The position numbers and the translations under genes are program-made. Shown piece by piece: positions 1 to 11,330 of a stretch of 64,000 bases of DNA. The DNA comes from Lineus longissimus (lineage: Eukaryota; Nemertea; Pilidiophora; Heteronemertea; Lineidae), in assembly GCF_910592395.1 (NCBI RefSeq), contig NC_088317.1:11658001-11722000 (forward strand), in the 5' to 3' direction. Positions within the stretch are counted from its first letter, which is position 1. Each line of letters begins with the position of its first letter. The notes under the pieces are model-generated. The model was given only the letters and a program-made list of their open reading frames with translations. It was not told the DNA's origin and ran no database searches.

Positions 1-1182
1 ATTGAGGAAATAAGGGGTGCCGGAATAGATCTACAGCAGCCGAGTGCCGAGGCTATGCAGTGATTTAAGACACAGGTAAGCCGACCCTGTGTAAAAAATC
101 GAGCATGATCTGAAAAGAAAAGGAACAGAATTGGTTTATAAGACATGTGAAATATCAAAAGTGAATCTAATTTACCATCTAATCATGTTAGTTTAACCTC
201 CCCTTCTTGTTTTTAGAAAGCTGACGCCTTCCTAACTGCACTGACCGAAAATATGAATGAGAGATTCCCCGACGCCGACCTAATTCAGTCATTTTCCGTA
301 TTTGATGGAACCTGCCCCAAGTTTCCGAAAGACGTGGATTCGGCAGAGGAGACGGGATATGGGGATGAGGAGATTCAAGCGAGTCGAAACATTAACACGT
401 AGTTCACGTTTCGTGACCAATTGATGAATCGTAATGCAACCTATTGGGGTCCTGTTACTTCAGGGCGGCCTACATACATGCACTCATCTCCCACGTGTCG
501 TTTTTTCAGTTGCTGGCTGCACACTACGGCACACAGATTGACGCCACCTTGCAAGAGTGGTCTAATTTGAGAGGCCGCCTGGTAAAACAAAAAAGAAGAA
601 TGCATACAATGACGGTACTGCAGACCCTCGCTGAGCCTGATGACGAGCCCCTTTATCCCAACCTAACACATATAACAAAGGCAGGATTAGTCATTTCCAT
701 GTCAACGGCAGGTAATAATATTAAATACTAGAGAGCGCAAAGCCAAGTCGGGAGCCGGCGGTCACCTTCATAATTTATGTGAAAAGCATAAGTGATTAGT
801 GAAGTTCCTCAAATATTGGCCAATAGCAACCACGCATTCCGCCACACCAGCCAAGTTTCTGCAGGCAGCAGTTTAGTTGCAAAATTTGCCATCGGGATTT
901 TAAAGATCGCGCTGCCAAATGCAGGTGATTTAATCTTAATTTTTTCCGTGTCTTTCAGACTGCGAACGTGGTTTCAGTTGCCTAAAACGGATTAAGACCG
1001 CAATTAGAAACCGGCTCTCCCAAAAAGTCCTCAATGCCCTCATGATGATTTCAATCCATGGCCCCGACCACACCAAGGGGAAAGAGGGGAGGCAATTGCT
1101 GCGAAAGGCAGCAGAGATATGGAAAGTCATCAGAAACCGGAACATACATCTGAATCTTGGGCCTGAAGATGAGGAGTCATAA
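1..1182 (+). pseudogene. C-terminal exons of a hAT-type transposase gene
   Basis: Four exons can be joined: 1-75 (continuing off the left edge), 217-378, 510-711 and 959-1182. The joined protein ends with the hAT C-terminal dimerisation region: the join of exons 3 and 4 rebuilds STADCERGF, followed by KRIKTAIRNRLS and the stop at 1180-1182. Upstream comes a stretch of the type found before that region (NERFPDADLIQSFSVFD), then GYGDEEIQ joined to LLAAHYG. Exon 1 has an in-frame TGA at 61-63, so the gene is probably dead, or this is a domesticated hAT-derived gene with a sequence error. The intron 379-509 starts with GC rather than GT. The catalytic part lies outside the window. Confident on the hAT dimerisation domain, less so on transposon versus domesticated gene. 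Confidence 0.75.
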
Positions 1183-2000
1183 ATATGATAATAATATCCC
1201 TGACTAAGCCTGTAGCGTTTTTGTTTATTGATTTCCCTTCCACAATGGAGATGGCGATGTCCTCGCAACGCTCTGAGCCTGCCACACAGGTCCGAGGTGG
1301 GCCTATAAAATAGACGCCAATTCCGCAATGATCAAAGAACACAGCACGTCAGTATCGCTCCAGTCCACCTGTGGGTTTGGCGGGTGGACTGGCCACTGGA
1401 CGTAAGGCGAATAGTTTGAAAAGTAGCCGCATGTTTCTTGTCCTAATCCGTAATTCTAAAGCCGGAAGTTCCTGCATTGTGAAGCGTCCCAGAATCACGA
1501 CCTTTCCCGAAGTAGGCCATTATACGCTGCTGCCGGCAGTTTTAATGTGCATGGCCAAAACACGTGGTAGCATTCGTCAACGGCCGGCGGCGCAGTTGGC
1601 TTCCCGCCAAATATTGTTAACGTTGCGGGCGGTGCGGAGTTAGTTGGTTGCGCGATGTAGATTTCAATTAAACTGATGGAGAATATGGTGACTGATTATA
1701 TATACCTTTCTGAAGGTCGGTACAAGGAAAAAAATTATGGTTAGAAAACATTGCCAACGTCCATGTTCGTCGTGATTATGCGGCCAATATCGGAGATTTG
1801 CCGTAAATGTTGAATGTTTTGTAGGCGAAGAGGAGTCGAATTCTGCATACCAGGTGCTGGGAAATAACATCTAAGCATGTTTAAATTCAAAATTTTTCAG
1901 GGGGAGAGCCCCCAGACCCCCCTTCGGGCTCGTGCCGAGGCGCCTGTTCTCGCGGCATACGGCCGCTCTGGCATGATTTCGAGGTATATATTTTAGTACA
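1183..2000. other. No gene seen
   Basis: Small open frames here have no recognisable domain and no splice partners. A GC-rich, partly palindromic block at about 1898-1975 (GGGGGAGAGCCCCC and following) resembles blocks often seen at dispersed repeat ends in marine invertebrate genomes, but I cannot assign it. Confidence 0.4.
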
Positions 2001-2530
2001 TTATTATTATTATTATTATTTATTAAATCCAAATAAACAAAATTACATATTGAGACAATTGCCAGGGCTTAGGCTGAAAGCATTAATAGCCCTGGTTACA
2101 ATGGTATACAAAGAACAAGTTAAATCAAGATAAGGTAACATACTTTGAATGGAAAGAAAGGGATGCAAGTAAAGGTAAAGTAACACAAATAGTTATAGTT
2201 TGTACAAAGGTAGTGATTGATGAGGGGTTCCATTGATCTGGCACTAGTTACCAGAAAAGGCGATAATATTACTGAGAAAAGTGGCTGTTTTTTCTACAAC
2301 AAGCCTGTTTGAAGTAAGGTCCAATGAAAATTGACCATTAAGATGAAAATGGAGCCTCTCATCAACACGAAGATTGAAAAACCTAACAGAAGTAAGGTGT
2401 GGCAGCAAACCAGGATCATTTTAGTACATCCGCCCCTATTAAACCAGATACGGTGGAGAACACTGTAGGTGTCTGGTAATGAAGAGCCTAAACCTTGGCT
2501 TGTGCTTTCAAAACAGGGTCAAAGGTAGTC
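2001..2530 (-). repeat. Probable 3' end of a non-LTR retrotransposon with (AAT)n tail
   Basis: Read on the minus strand, the block ends with a sequence that includes GTTTATTTGGATTTAATAAA and then an (AAT)n run (2001-2024 on plus). CR1/L2-like LINEs commonly end in such short A/T-rich tandem tails. No reverse-transcriptase coding sequence is left, so only a 3' untranslated fragment is proposed. The upper boundary near 2530 is a guess. Confidence 0.4.
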
Positions 2531-3079
2531 TGATAAACTTGCTAATACCAAACTGAATAATTGGTTGCCAAAATATTTCAGAGTTTTGTTATCAATTTAG
2601 ACAAATTGGCTCAAGTTGAAGCTTTCTGAAGGTGACTAATTTCGGCATAAAATCGGTGAGAGGTTCGGAGGTGAACCCCCGGAGGTGAACTTTTGGAGGT
2701 GAACCTCTAGAGCGTTGATATCTTGCCCTTTTTATACCTGTTAAAGCCATTGCTTCATACCTATTTTAACCTATTTCTTCATAGTAGACCATTCGGTCAT
2801 TACTATTTTAGCTGATTAGCTCATTTTCGGATTGCCTCATTGTTAAAAATAGTTCAGTTAAATAGGTATTGTTTCATAACATATCAACTATCCTATTATA
2901 CGATTTATAAAACCGTCATAATAATTATACATATATTTACAGGTATTTTCCAATAATATGCATCAATGGGAAGCACAGCCGCTAGTGTACGAGGCCTATG
3001 TGGGGTAAACATGCAACAGAACATGCATAGTTACATATGAAGAATGGAATGACTTTGCTTCAAATCGTCTCTAAATATA
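2531..3079. other. Intergenic; short GGAGGTGAAC tandem motif
   Basis: AT-rich sequence with no coding signal. Around 2669-2708 the motif GGAGGTGAAC occurs three times in imperfect tandem. Nothing else is recognised. Confidence 0.5.
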
Positions 3080-6000
3080 GTGATGAAGGCAGCACTATAC
3101 ATCCCCGCTGGTTGCCGAACATCATCGCTCCCGCGATGGTTTGTAGTCACAGTTTTTGTTGTTAGCACTATACACAAGTCTATAGAGTCTGAAGAAACAT
3201 GTGACAACAGCAGTTTCAAACTGTATGCCGTGTCGGAGAGGAAACTCCTCAGCCTGTTCAAGATCTGCCAGCAGTGTGGATGTAGGGGTGCAGAGGCGAA
3301 TGTTGCTTCAGTGAATGGCACCCTTGTCACTATATCTCAACTGTGTTTGAGGTGTGATGAAGTGACAAGGTGGAGCAGCCAGGAAATGATTGGGACCTAT
3401 CCCTCTGGCAACATTCGTCTTTCGACAGCCCTGCTCTGTGCTGGTGGTATACCTAGCAAGTCGATGCGAATGTTGCAGTTCTGCGGACTTCAAACATACT
3501 CGGAGTCTACCTTCTTTGACCACCAGAGGAAGTTCCTCTGCCAAACCATCCATGATGTTTGGGAAGAGGAGAATTTCAAGGCACTCATCAACCTTGGCCT
3601 TGGAGATATGCCACAGGTGTCTGGCGATGCTAGGTGCGATTCGATGGGCCATTGCGCCAAGTATTGATCGTACACCTTCCATGATACACAAGGGAATGCA
3701 ATCGTTTCAACGGAGTTTGTTGTGGTATGTTGATAGTGACCATATCATAAGCAGAATTGTTCATGGTTTATTAAAATTGTATCAAGAATACTGTTATTAT
3801 TCTTTCAGCCAAACATCTGCACTCTTAAATATATTAAATATATTTATGTTTCCCATACTTTTGCAGTCATCTGAGCCAGCCAGTAAGAAAAGCCAAGCTA
3901 TGGAGGTCCTGGGCCTCAGAAGAGCACTTGACTCTGTTAATACTGCGCTGCCTGGCCTAAGAATGGACCTGACAACAGATGGGCACACTGGCGTTGCCAA
4001 GTATTTGAGAGAGGAGAGGAAGGATACGGTTTCACACTATCTTGACATTTGGCATGTTGCAAAAGGTAATTAGAGAAACTAGCATATACCTGTGGCGCGG
4101 GCTGTTCGAGTTATAAAAATCGGATTGTGTGGGTGCTGGTATGTTGTGGGTTTGGTGTAAATGGGGTGCTGGCTTGTGAGTAACACTTTTTTTCATGAGA
4201 GTGTAATACTTCTTGAAAACGGAACTATGTAACCACGTACATGATGTACAGGCGTCCACAATGCTAAACCAATTCTCGGAAAACCAAGATGGTGCAGACT
4301 GGTGATGTACTCGATATCAGCCAGCGATTAGCGCCAGAATGGTTTAAGTTACCGGTGTGTGCGTAAATCTTGTCTCCCGTTGGGTACATTGTGTCCTAAG
4401 ATGAGCTATTTGTGAATAAATGGCCGTATCGAGGTGGAAAAGCAGCATTTTTCCTTCAGATATGGGCGCCGCCATCTTGCATGCTGGCGTCAGTGACGTC
4501 GATTGTGATTGGTGGATGATGCGCACATGGAAGGGACCATTTGAACAGGACATCTGATTGGTTGATAGCGGAGGTGGGAGATGGCTCGGCAATTTTCGTG
4601 ACGGTAATAATGCAGAGAGATAACTGATGGACTTCTCGGCGAAGAGATTACTTGGAGCTCTCCAGTTGACGGCATCTCCACAAAGTTGTTATTTATTCCA
4701 AAACCACCAAGATATTCGACGTATGACACCCTCAGTGACACTCTTACTTATGATCCTCACCTACGAAGCCAAAAGTTACAAGAATTTGACGCATTTTCGA
4801 GGCCCAATTTTGAAACAAAAATTGCCTCCTATTTAGCGGCCACAACGCGCATTATAGTATAGATTGTTAGTTTTACCTGGAATAGAACCAATGAAGATTT
4901 TTGTTTTTACACTATTTTCCTGAAGCCTTGTGAAGGAGGATTTTCAACAATACATGCAGTTAAATATTTATCTTTGTAGTAATTTGAAATTTCATTCTTT
5001 CAGTTATTAAGAAGTGCTTGAAAAAGCATGTCAAGAAATTTCCACTGGTGGTTAGCTGGCAGAGGGGCATCATCAATCATCTGTACTGGTCAGCAGTTAC
5101 CAGTGATTATGATGGTGCTCTTATTTCGCCAAGTGGAAGTCCCTTGCGAAACATATCGTCAACAAGCACGACCACGAAAACGAATTGTTCCCAAAGTGCA
5201 GCCATGGAATAATTCCACCTAGGGGGTGGTTTGACCCAGGTAAGGGCATTTTATTCCAAGAATATATATGGTGTTATATATCCATGTTTATACTTATGGT
5301 TTCTTGCCTTTATATAATATAGCAGGCTGAGACTAGAGTGAGAATCATTATACCTTTTTTTTGTATTTCTGTGTATTTGCAGCATCACAACAGTACGATG
5401 ATTTGTGTCGGCTTGTCCTCCTCAATAAGACTGTGCTAGGCTCAGTCTCTCGACTGAGTTCTGATGGACAAACATCCGGATTGGAAGGATTCCATAGTAC
5501 TGTCAATCATTTTGCGCCCAAAATGAATCATTTTGGATACCAAGGGATGAAGAGCAGGTAAAAACCCTTTTTTTGTCAAAGTGTAATCATTACCTGTCGC
5601 TGAACAACCAAATATAAGATGTTTCGAAATCATGTACTATTATGAATTGAAACAACTTTAGGCATACTTGTACTAATAAATGTTTGTTTTGCATTTCAGA
5701 ATGGAATTAGCTGCCATTCCCTTCAATGAGAATGGTCACAAAGGGCAAAAGAAATCAACTGATGGGAAGCATTGTTTCAACATAAAGTTTCCAAAAAGTC
5801 GTCGAGGACAATATGTTGTGGTGCCCGTGCAGAATGCCTGTACATATGGTAAGACAACTAACTTGTCATAAAAAAAACTTGAAGCTATTCATCAGTCAAA
5901 TAAGTGCCTTAAAATCACAAGCCCATCAACTGAGACAGTTTCTGACAGCTTGCCTGACATCACACATACATGTATTCTTGAGTATGCCTCAGCTGTCCAC

Positions 6001-6232
6001 TCCAGCTGTCAAGACTGCTGTTGGCACACATCAGCTAATGTTATTTTCCTTTCCAGGATATGCCGATAACATCACACGTCAAGTGGTCAAGCTTGTTGAA
6101 AGTGGCCAAACATTTACTTTGGATGAGGATCCACCGTCTCTCTGTGCGCAATACGAGCGACCAGCCAGCAAGGACCAGGCAATTGCAGAACACCATGCCC
6201 ATGCTCGTTTAAGGCAGTCCAACACCAAGTAG
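3080..6232 (+). pseudogene. Kolobok-like transposase gene, six exons, decayed
   Basis: Exons about 3080-3724, 3867-4065, 5004-5239, 5383-5557, 5700-5848 and 6057-6232 have compatible phases. The translated chain aligns with the intact transposase at 26228-29219: ARCDSMGHCAKY matches GRCDSPGHCAKY, LDIWHVAKG matches FDLWHFCKS (a D-x-x-H motif), and LEGFHS plus the APK.NHFGYQGM stretch match LEVYHS plus APKRQHFSYEGM. Two lesions are visible. A TGA at 3665-3667 falls just after GHCAKY. A one-base frame change in the third exon (about 5115-5135) separates VTSDYDGAL from FAKWKSLAKH. No THAP exon is seen upstream. An AATAAA lies at 6382-6387. The intact copy has this domain in one exon, so this gene is an old, intron-rich relative, either transposon fossil or failed domestication. 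Confidence 0.75.
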
Positions 6233-6499
6233 GGAGGCTCTTGGCAGGGCATGGATTACTGTTACACATACGGGTACCTCTTCGCCAATGCCTGCATGGG
6301 AACAGTTACACAACTTATTTTGATGAGTGGGACAACCTTTGGGGGGATGATAAGTTTCAAGACCATGCCCTTTTGATGGAGAATAAAGTTGTTATTCTAG
6401 TAGTAAATTCATCTTGATATCATTGATTGACTTCCATCTGCCTTGGCCTACAGTGTTTCAGTCAGAAGTTTGATACTTCTGGTATATGAGAGACGAATC

Positions 6500-6624
6500 T
6501 AGGTAAAAAAAGGTAGCGGAAAAAAAGACAACGGAAAAAAAGCCCGGTAAAACGACAACGGTAAAAAAGACAATGGGTAAAAAAGACAACAGGTAAAAAA
6601 GACAACAGAAAAATGACAACAGGT
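6500..6624 (+). repeat. Satellite of GGTAAAAAAGACAACGG-like units, block 1
   Basis: Imperfect tandem units of roughly 16-18 bp (GGTAAAAAAGACAAC and variants with AAAAAAAGCCC) run into the left end of the R1 repeat. The same satellite continues at 8198-8305, so R1 sits inside it. An inverted block lies at 8778-8975. Confidence 0.75.
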
Positions 6625-8197
6625 AAATGAAACGGCCAGGGGCCATTGTGCTCACCGTAAGTATTTTTAGTAATAGTAGACAGTTACAGAAAGTGAAAGG
6701 TATGACAAATCAGATACCCACCCCTTCCTATGATCATGTAGGCCTCTCATAATTTATACATGCATCTGTGACCAGTTCAGAGCCGGCCCTGGCCAAGTGG
6801 TGAATCCGAGACTTGTGGTTCCAAGCTTGTAGAGTCTAAGTGAAAATGATAGTGAAGAAACGTGCCACTCCATGACAATGGTGAATATATTTTAACTTTG
6901 ACCTCAGTGACACTGACAGGCAGGTCAAATAACAAACCAGGGTGATATGTGATGTAGACACATCCACCTGACCATAACAATTTCATCACTCGTTGCACTA
7001 CAGCAATCGGCAAAAAACGATTTCCAAGATGGCCGCCTAATTAAATCTATGGCACCAAATTAATCAAAAAATGAAGAAAATGTAAGATAGAACTCAGAAA
7101 AGAAAAAAGGAAAAGATGAAAAATAAAAATATATTTGGCTGTCCTTGACCGGGGTTTGAACTCACGACCTTTGGATTGCCACAATACGAGGAAAAACCCA
7201 CAAAACATGCAATTTCGGCCATATTTGAATTAAAACTCTTTACACTGAACAACGACAAAACGTACCAAGAACAGTAAAGTTTTCAACTTTGACCTCTGTG
7301 AACTTGAAAGGTGGGTCAAATCAAAAACCCGTAAGCGAGAAATCACACTTTTTGAGTTTTGAGTTTGGGCCCCCTGGTGGCCAAGTCAATAATCAGACCG
7401 AACCAAAATTCAGTGTAAAAGGTCAACTGACCTAGGGGGTCATTTGTTCAAAGTTTCAAGTTCATAACTGTTGCGGTTGAGAAACGTGCCATAATTACAC
7501 TCAAACGGCAAATTTACGCCATTTGACCTCTGCGACCTTAAAAAGTAGGTCAAATCCGAAAAATCGTGCAACATCTGAGGTAACCTTGCTAGGGGTCCCT
7601 GCCATAAAAATTTCATCAAAAACAATTTGCTGATAAGCAGGCAATTGCACTTCTTACTTTTTCTGTTTTGGCCCCCTGGTGGCAAAGTCAAGAATCAGAT
7701 CAGGCTGAAATTCAGCACCAGAGGTTATCTGATATAGGGGGTTATATGAACCAAGTTTCAAGCTCATAGCTTTGGTGGTTGAGAAACGTGCCATAGTTAC
7801 ACTCAAACGGCCAATTCACGCCATTTGACCTCTGCGACCTTGAAAAGTAGATCAAATTAAAAACCCGTAAGATATATGATGTATCCTTGCTATGAGTACC
7901 TACCACAAAAGTTTTTTTGAAAACAAGTCACTAATAAGCGAGATATCACACTTTTTAGATATCCACATTTGGCCCCCTGGTGGCCAAGTAGAGAATCAGA
8001 TCGGACAGAAATTTAGTGTCACGGGTCATCTGACCTAGGGGGTCATGTGTACAAAGTTTTAAGTTCATAGGCCTAGCGGTTAAAAAACGTGCCACTGTTT
8101 TTGAACTAGGATACGACGGACAATGACGACGACGACGATGACGACGGACGACGGACACTGCGGTATTGTATAGACTCCCCTACGGTGAGCCAAAAAG
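6625..8197 (+). repeat. R1 dispersed repeat, copy 1 (non-coding, internally repetitive)
   Basis: Nearly the same sequence occurs at 20353-21997 and, in part, at about 48470-49014. It starts with AAATGAAACGGCCAGGGGCC and ends with TAGACTCCCCTACGGTGAGC followed by CAAAA. GCTCACCGTA near the start and its inverse TACGGTGAGC near the end form a short terminal inverted repeat. Inside are three to four diverged sub-repeats of about 300 bp, each with TTTGACCT...AGGTCAAAT and then a CCCCCTGGTGGC box. A (GAC)n-rich tract precedes the right end. No conserved ORF is seen, so this is a non-autonomous element. Relative to copy 2 it lacks about 60 bp near 7235, a deletion between AATT microhomologies. Confidence 0.8.
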
Positions 8198-8305
8198 CAA
8201 CGGAAAAAAAAGCAATGGAAAAAAAGCAACAATCTAGGTAAAAAAGACAACGGGTAAAAAAGCAATGGAAAAAAGGCAACCATCTAGGTAAAAAAGACCA
8301 ACTCA
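8198..8305 (+). repeat. Satellite of AAAAAAGCAACGG-like units, block 2
   Basis: This continues the 6500-6624 satellite on the right of R1, with units such as GGTAAAAAAGACAACGG and AAAAAAAGCAAC and a recurring ATCTAGG spacer. The junction with R1 (CCAAAAAGCAA) looks like one satellite unit, so the satellite may have grown out of the R1 tail. Confidence 0.7.
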
Positions 8306-8777
8306 GGCGCATCTCTCCTACCAAAACGGTGTTCGACCAAGGACGGTTTTACACTCGCCAAATAGAGCGATGATGAAATATATTGAGTTGAGAGCTGAGC
8401 GTCAACTTGGACATTATTATCTTTCAAATCATATTGGGCAATTGTAAAGCAAACTTGTACATGTACAATGTAGAAGGAAACCGGATACGACAGAGGAAAC
8501 CGCCCACTCTATGACATAAAATGCCGGACAGACCAGGAATTGAACACGGGACCTCGGAGGTGTGGTGACAGGCGCAGATGTTTCCACTGCACAGCCGGCA
8601 GCCCTATCATGCCTGGAGCCCTAGAGCGATGATGTTCCTCCCTTTAATGACGCATTGTTGGCTAATAAGATGGAACCCTTCCTCTGGAAATGACGCAATA
8701 CTGAATACTAGTAAATCAGTACAACTAATTTGGCTGTAGTGTGAAACTTAATTGGGTCCTCTTTGATAGTAGTCATC
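8306..8777. other. Spacer between the two satellite orientations
   Basis: No gene seen. The phrase AGAGCGATGATG occurs twice (about 8363 and 8632), suggesting a small duplication. The spacer would form the loop if the flanking inverted satellites paired. Confidence 0.4.
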
Positions 8778-8975
8778 TTTTTTACCCGTTGTCTTTTTTA
8801 CCTAGATGGTTGTCCTTTTTTCCGTTGCTTTTTTACCCGTTGTCTTTTTTACCGTTGCTTTTTTACCTGTTGTCTTTTTTTCCGTTGCCTTTTTTACCGT
8901 TGCCTTTTTTAACTGTTGTCTTTTTTACCGGGCTTTTTTTTCCGTTGTCTTTTTTTCCGTTGCTTTTCTTACCGT
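8778..8975 (-). repeat. Satellite block 3, inverted orientation
   Basis: Units of TTTTTTACCCGTTGTC and TTTTTTCCGTTGC are the reverse complement of blocks 1 and 2. The long low-complexity translations here (PLSFLP repeats) are artefacts of the satellite. Confidence 0.75.
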
Positions 8976-9131
8976 ATACCATCCTACCATGAGAGACACT
9001 TAGGCGAGTGATACTTTTGAAGGAATCAAAGACAAGTTTTCCATGTACATTTCATTTAATTGGGACAAATATTTATAGTATTCACTGGAATGAACTGAAC
9101 GTACATCCTAGTGTAACGTCTCATGAAGTCA

Positions 9132-10050
9132 TCATGCATCAAAGTCCACAAATCCCACAAATTCGGCCTCTTCTTCCATGCCTGGGGGAGGGAAGAATGC
9201 TCTTATCATGGCAACAGCGCATGCAGGGAGAAACACGCGAATGTCTTTCCCCAGAAAACCATAGCACCACCGAACCAATTGTCTATAAGCAACATGGCGA
9301 TTACGTTTGTGGTCTGGACCAGTGAATGCCTTCTTGCCATACTGCTGGCGGTACTGCAGCCAGGCAGTCTCCAACAAATATTTGTTCAAGCAGACAGGAC
9401 TAAATCCAGAATGTTTTGTAATGCACTCCTGCTCCACTTCTTCCTCGAAATCTGCCAACTTCGCACAGTAGCTGCCAATTGTCTGGCAACAGACGCATTC
9501 TTTCCGGGTTGGGAGGACCTGGCAATTACTACAGGTGCACCTGTAAACACAAAGGTAATAGAACTGATTGGAGAAGTACACAACATGACATTACAGTAGG
9601 CCTATGGATGCTGTGCATTTGGTATGTATATTGTTGTGTATACAAAATACAAAACAATCATCCGTGGAAAGAAAGACGAATTTCTCCTAACTTCAGTTAA
9701 ATTTAGAACTATGTTGCAGCTAAAAGTTGACGGGAACAAAGAACGATGAGTAAGAGGATATTCTCCTTGTTAAAAACGATGCTTTCGTACCAGTTTTCAA
9801 TGACAGAATAGTCAATTTCGTCCTCAACTTCCATCGCGTCCAGATCAGCTGGTTGAACTGGTTCGTCTTCGAAAGGCTCTGGCTCATATAAATACGGCAT
9901 TATCATAACCCTGTCTTGGTCAGTATCATTAGGTTTTTCCAAGCCTGCCTCCTCAAATCGCATACAATATTCATCGCTATCACTGGATGAATAATCGAAA
10001 AAGTCTGACGAAGTATCGCTATCGCTTGAGATGTTTACAATGCCTGCCAT
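9132..10050 (-). CDS. Stand-alone P2X7-type cytoplasmic cysteine domain protein (two exons)
   Basis: Exon 1 is 10050-9791 and exon 2 is 9540-9132. The join (AACTG + GTGCACC) encodes ENWCTCSNC, and the CDS is 669 nt, 222 aa. Residues 1-85 are acidic and serine-rich with no membrane segment. From W87 the protein follows the zinc-binding cytoplasmic domain of vertebrate P2X7: W87-C88-x-C90-x2-C93, C102, C104, C105, ECITKH at about 126-131, VCLN at 136-139, AYRQLVRW at about 171-178, then LGKDIRVFLPAC. There is no P2X channel domain, so this is not a receptor. In vertebrates the domain is the intracellular ballast of P2X7; its role alone is unknown. The gene converges on the Kolobok-like fossil at 3080-6232, the same arrangement as inside the intact transposon at 24175-29502. 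AAGGAACGCTC at about 10072-10082 (minus strand) matches that transposon's left terminus. Family assignment is confident; function is not. Confidence 0.85.
9541..9790 (-). other. Intron of the P2X7-type gene
   Basis: The donor GTACGA (9790 downward) and acceptor GTTTACAG (ending at 9541) fit the tryptophan-cysteine junction exactly. The intron lies immediately before the first zinc-ligand cysteine, so the acidic front and the cysteine domain sit on separate exons. Confidence 0.75.
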
Positions 10051-10071
10051 GTTGAATGGAAATGAGGTCAA

Positions 10072-11210
10072 GTGAGCGTTCCTTCGCCTACATCACATTA
10101 GCGCCTGTAGGGGGCTCATTGAAGATGACCTATTCATAGCTGACTGATTTTTTTTCGTGAATGGCTTGAGATCGTGGCATTTAACTCCAGTTTTCTTGGT
10201 AAAAGCATTTGGCATGTTTTCAAACGTTGGGTAATTATTGAAAGACAAACATTGTAAGACAAACATTCATTAAAACTCTTTTTGTTTTGGGTTTTTCATA
10301 ATTGTAGGTCTTTAAGACACTATCAAACAAAATTGATCTGGGTGAAATATTTGGACGTGGCATCGTCAGCTGATGTGTTTTAGGCAATGACTTTTTCAGC
10401 CGGCCGCTTCGGCAGGGTTCTTGGCAGTATATAAACGGCTGTGTCAGGTCTTGAGGATTAGATCTGAGATATTTTACGAAAGTGGAGCTACGTTTTTCAT
10501 TTCTGCATTTAGGCAACCATGTGAAATATCACGAAAGTGAAAGTGTTGAATGATACGTGCAGAAGAGGAGGGCATGGAGGGAGTGGAGGGGCTAATGCAG
10601 TAGGAACCCAGGCAGAAGGCGCACAGGAATTAATTTGTGATATAGCAGTTATGGCAGAGACCCAGCCGTTCGTGATGTTTTGGAAAGATGCAGTTGTGAA
10701 GAATTGCAATCTGATAGCTAATGGTGCCTACTCGACGGTGTCAAATGCTGTGAAACTGACGGGATCGAATATTTTGAGGCTGCAGAACAAATCAACGGTA
10801 AATATTAATAGGTTGATGTGATCTTTCATGAGACATGTCATTTGCGAGTGCACTCGGCACTCCGCTTTCAACAGAGTGCGTGATCTAAGGTGATTCAGAA
10901 CGGGTCAGAAATCATGCAATAGGGCGTAGGCTTTATATTGTGTGGTGGTGTAGCCTAGGTGTGTGTGTGGGGCATACCTGCCAACCCCTCCGTATTTTCC
11001 GTATTTAGTCTGGAAATCCGTCAAAAAAACCCAGAATCCGGAAAGTACGGATAACCCCTTTAAAAGTCCGGTTTCGCATTTCGTCAATTTCGTTTTGCTG
11101 TTTTCAGTTCATCTACTATTAGTCTCGCGCAACTCTCTATTCATGAGCATTGCAATGTGCTGGCATCATATTCCCTGATGTTGTACAGGTCTGTAATGGC
11201 GGATCTCTTG
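10072..11210. other. Mostly non-coding; weak hypothetical ORF at 10537-10821
   Basis: A 94-codon plus-strand frame (10537-10821) contains AETQPFVMFWKDAV and could include an exon ending at a GTAAAT donor near 10798, but I recognise no family. The block 10965-11075 (CATACCTGCCAACCCCTCCG, then CCGTATTTT) resembles a dispersed repeat common in marine animals. No other gene is seen. Confidence 0.3.
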
Positions 11211-11258
11211 TTACAATGCAATGGTAGGGATTTTTTCCTGCACCTTAGAGGCATAGTC
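11211..11258 (+). repeat. Dispersed 48-bp block shared in inverse with 42264-42312
   Basis: ATTTTTTCCTGCACCTTAGA and the following GGCATAGTC (29 nt in all) are identical to the reverse complement at 42264-42292. CAATGCAAT-like sequence lies on the outer side in both. The block lies about 75 bp before the start codon at 11331, so it may be a terminal repeat of the element that carried that gene. Confidence 0.6.
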
Positions 11259-11330
11259 ACGTGACATAGTTATAAAAATAGATACACACGTGACACTGTT
11301 TATCTGTCACATTTTTCGCGGGAGTTCAAA

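Noticed and set aside
8741-9003. Long hydrophobic frames rich in FLP and VFF repeats, which look like membrane proteins
   Set aside because: They are translations of the TTTTTTACC satellite and appear in several frames at once.
9132-10050. A complete P2X7 receptor gene
   Set aside because: There are no transmembrane segments or extracellular cysteine loop, and the start codon and phases close the gene at 222 aa.
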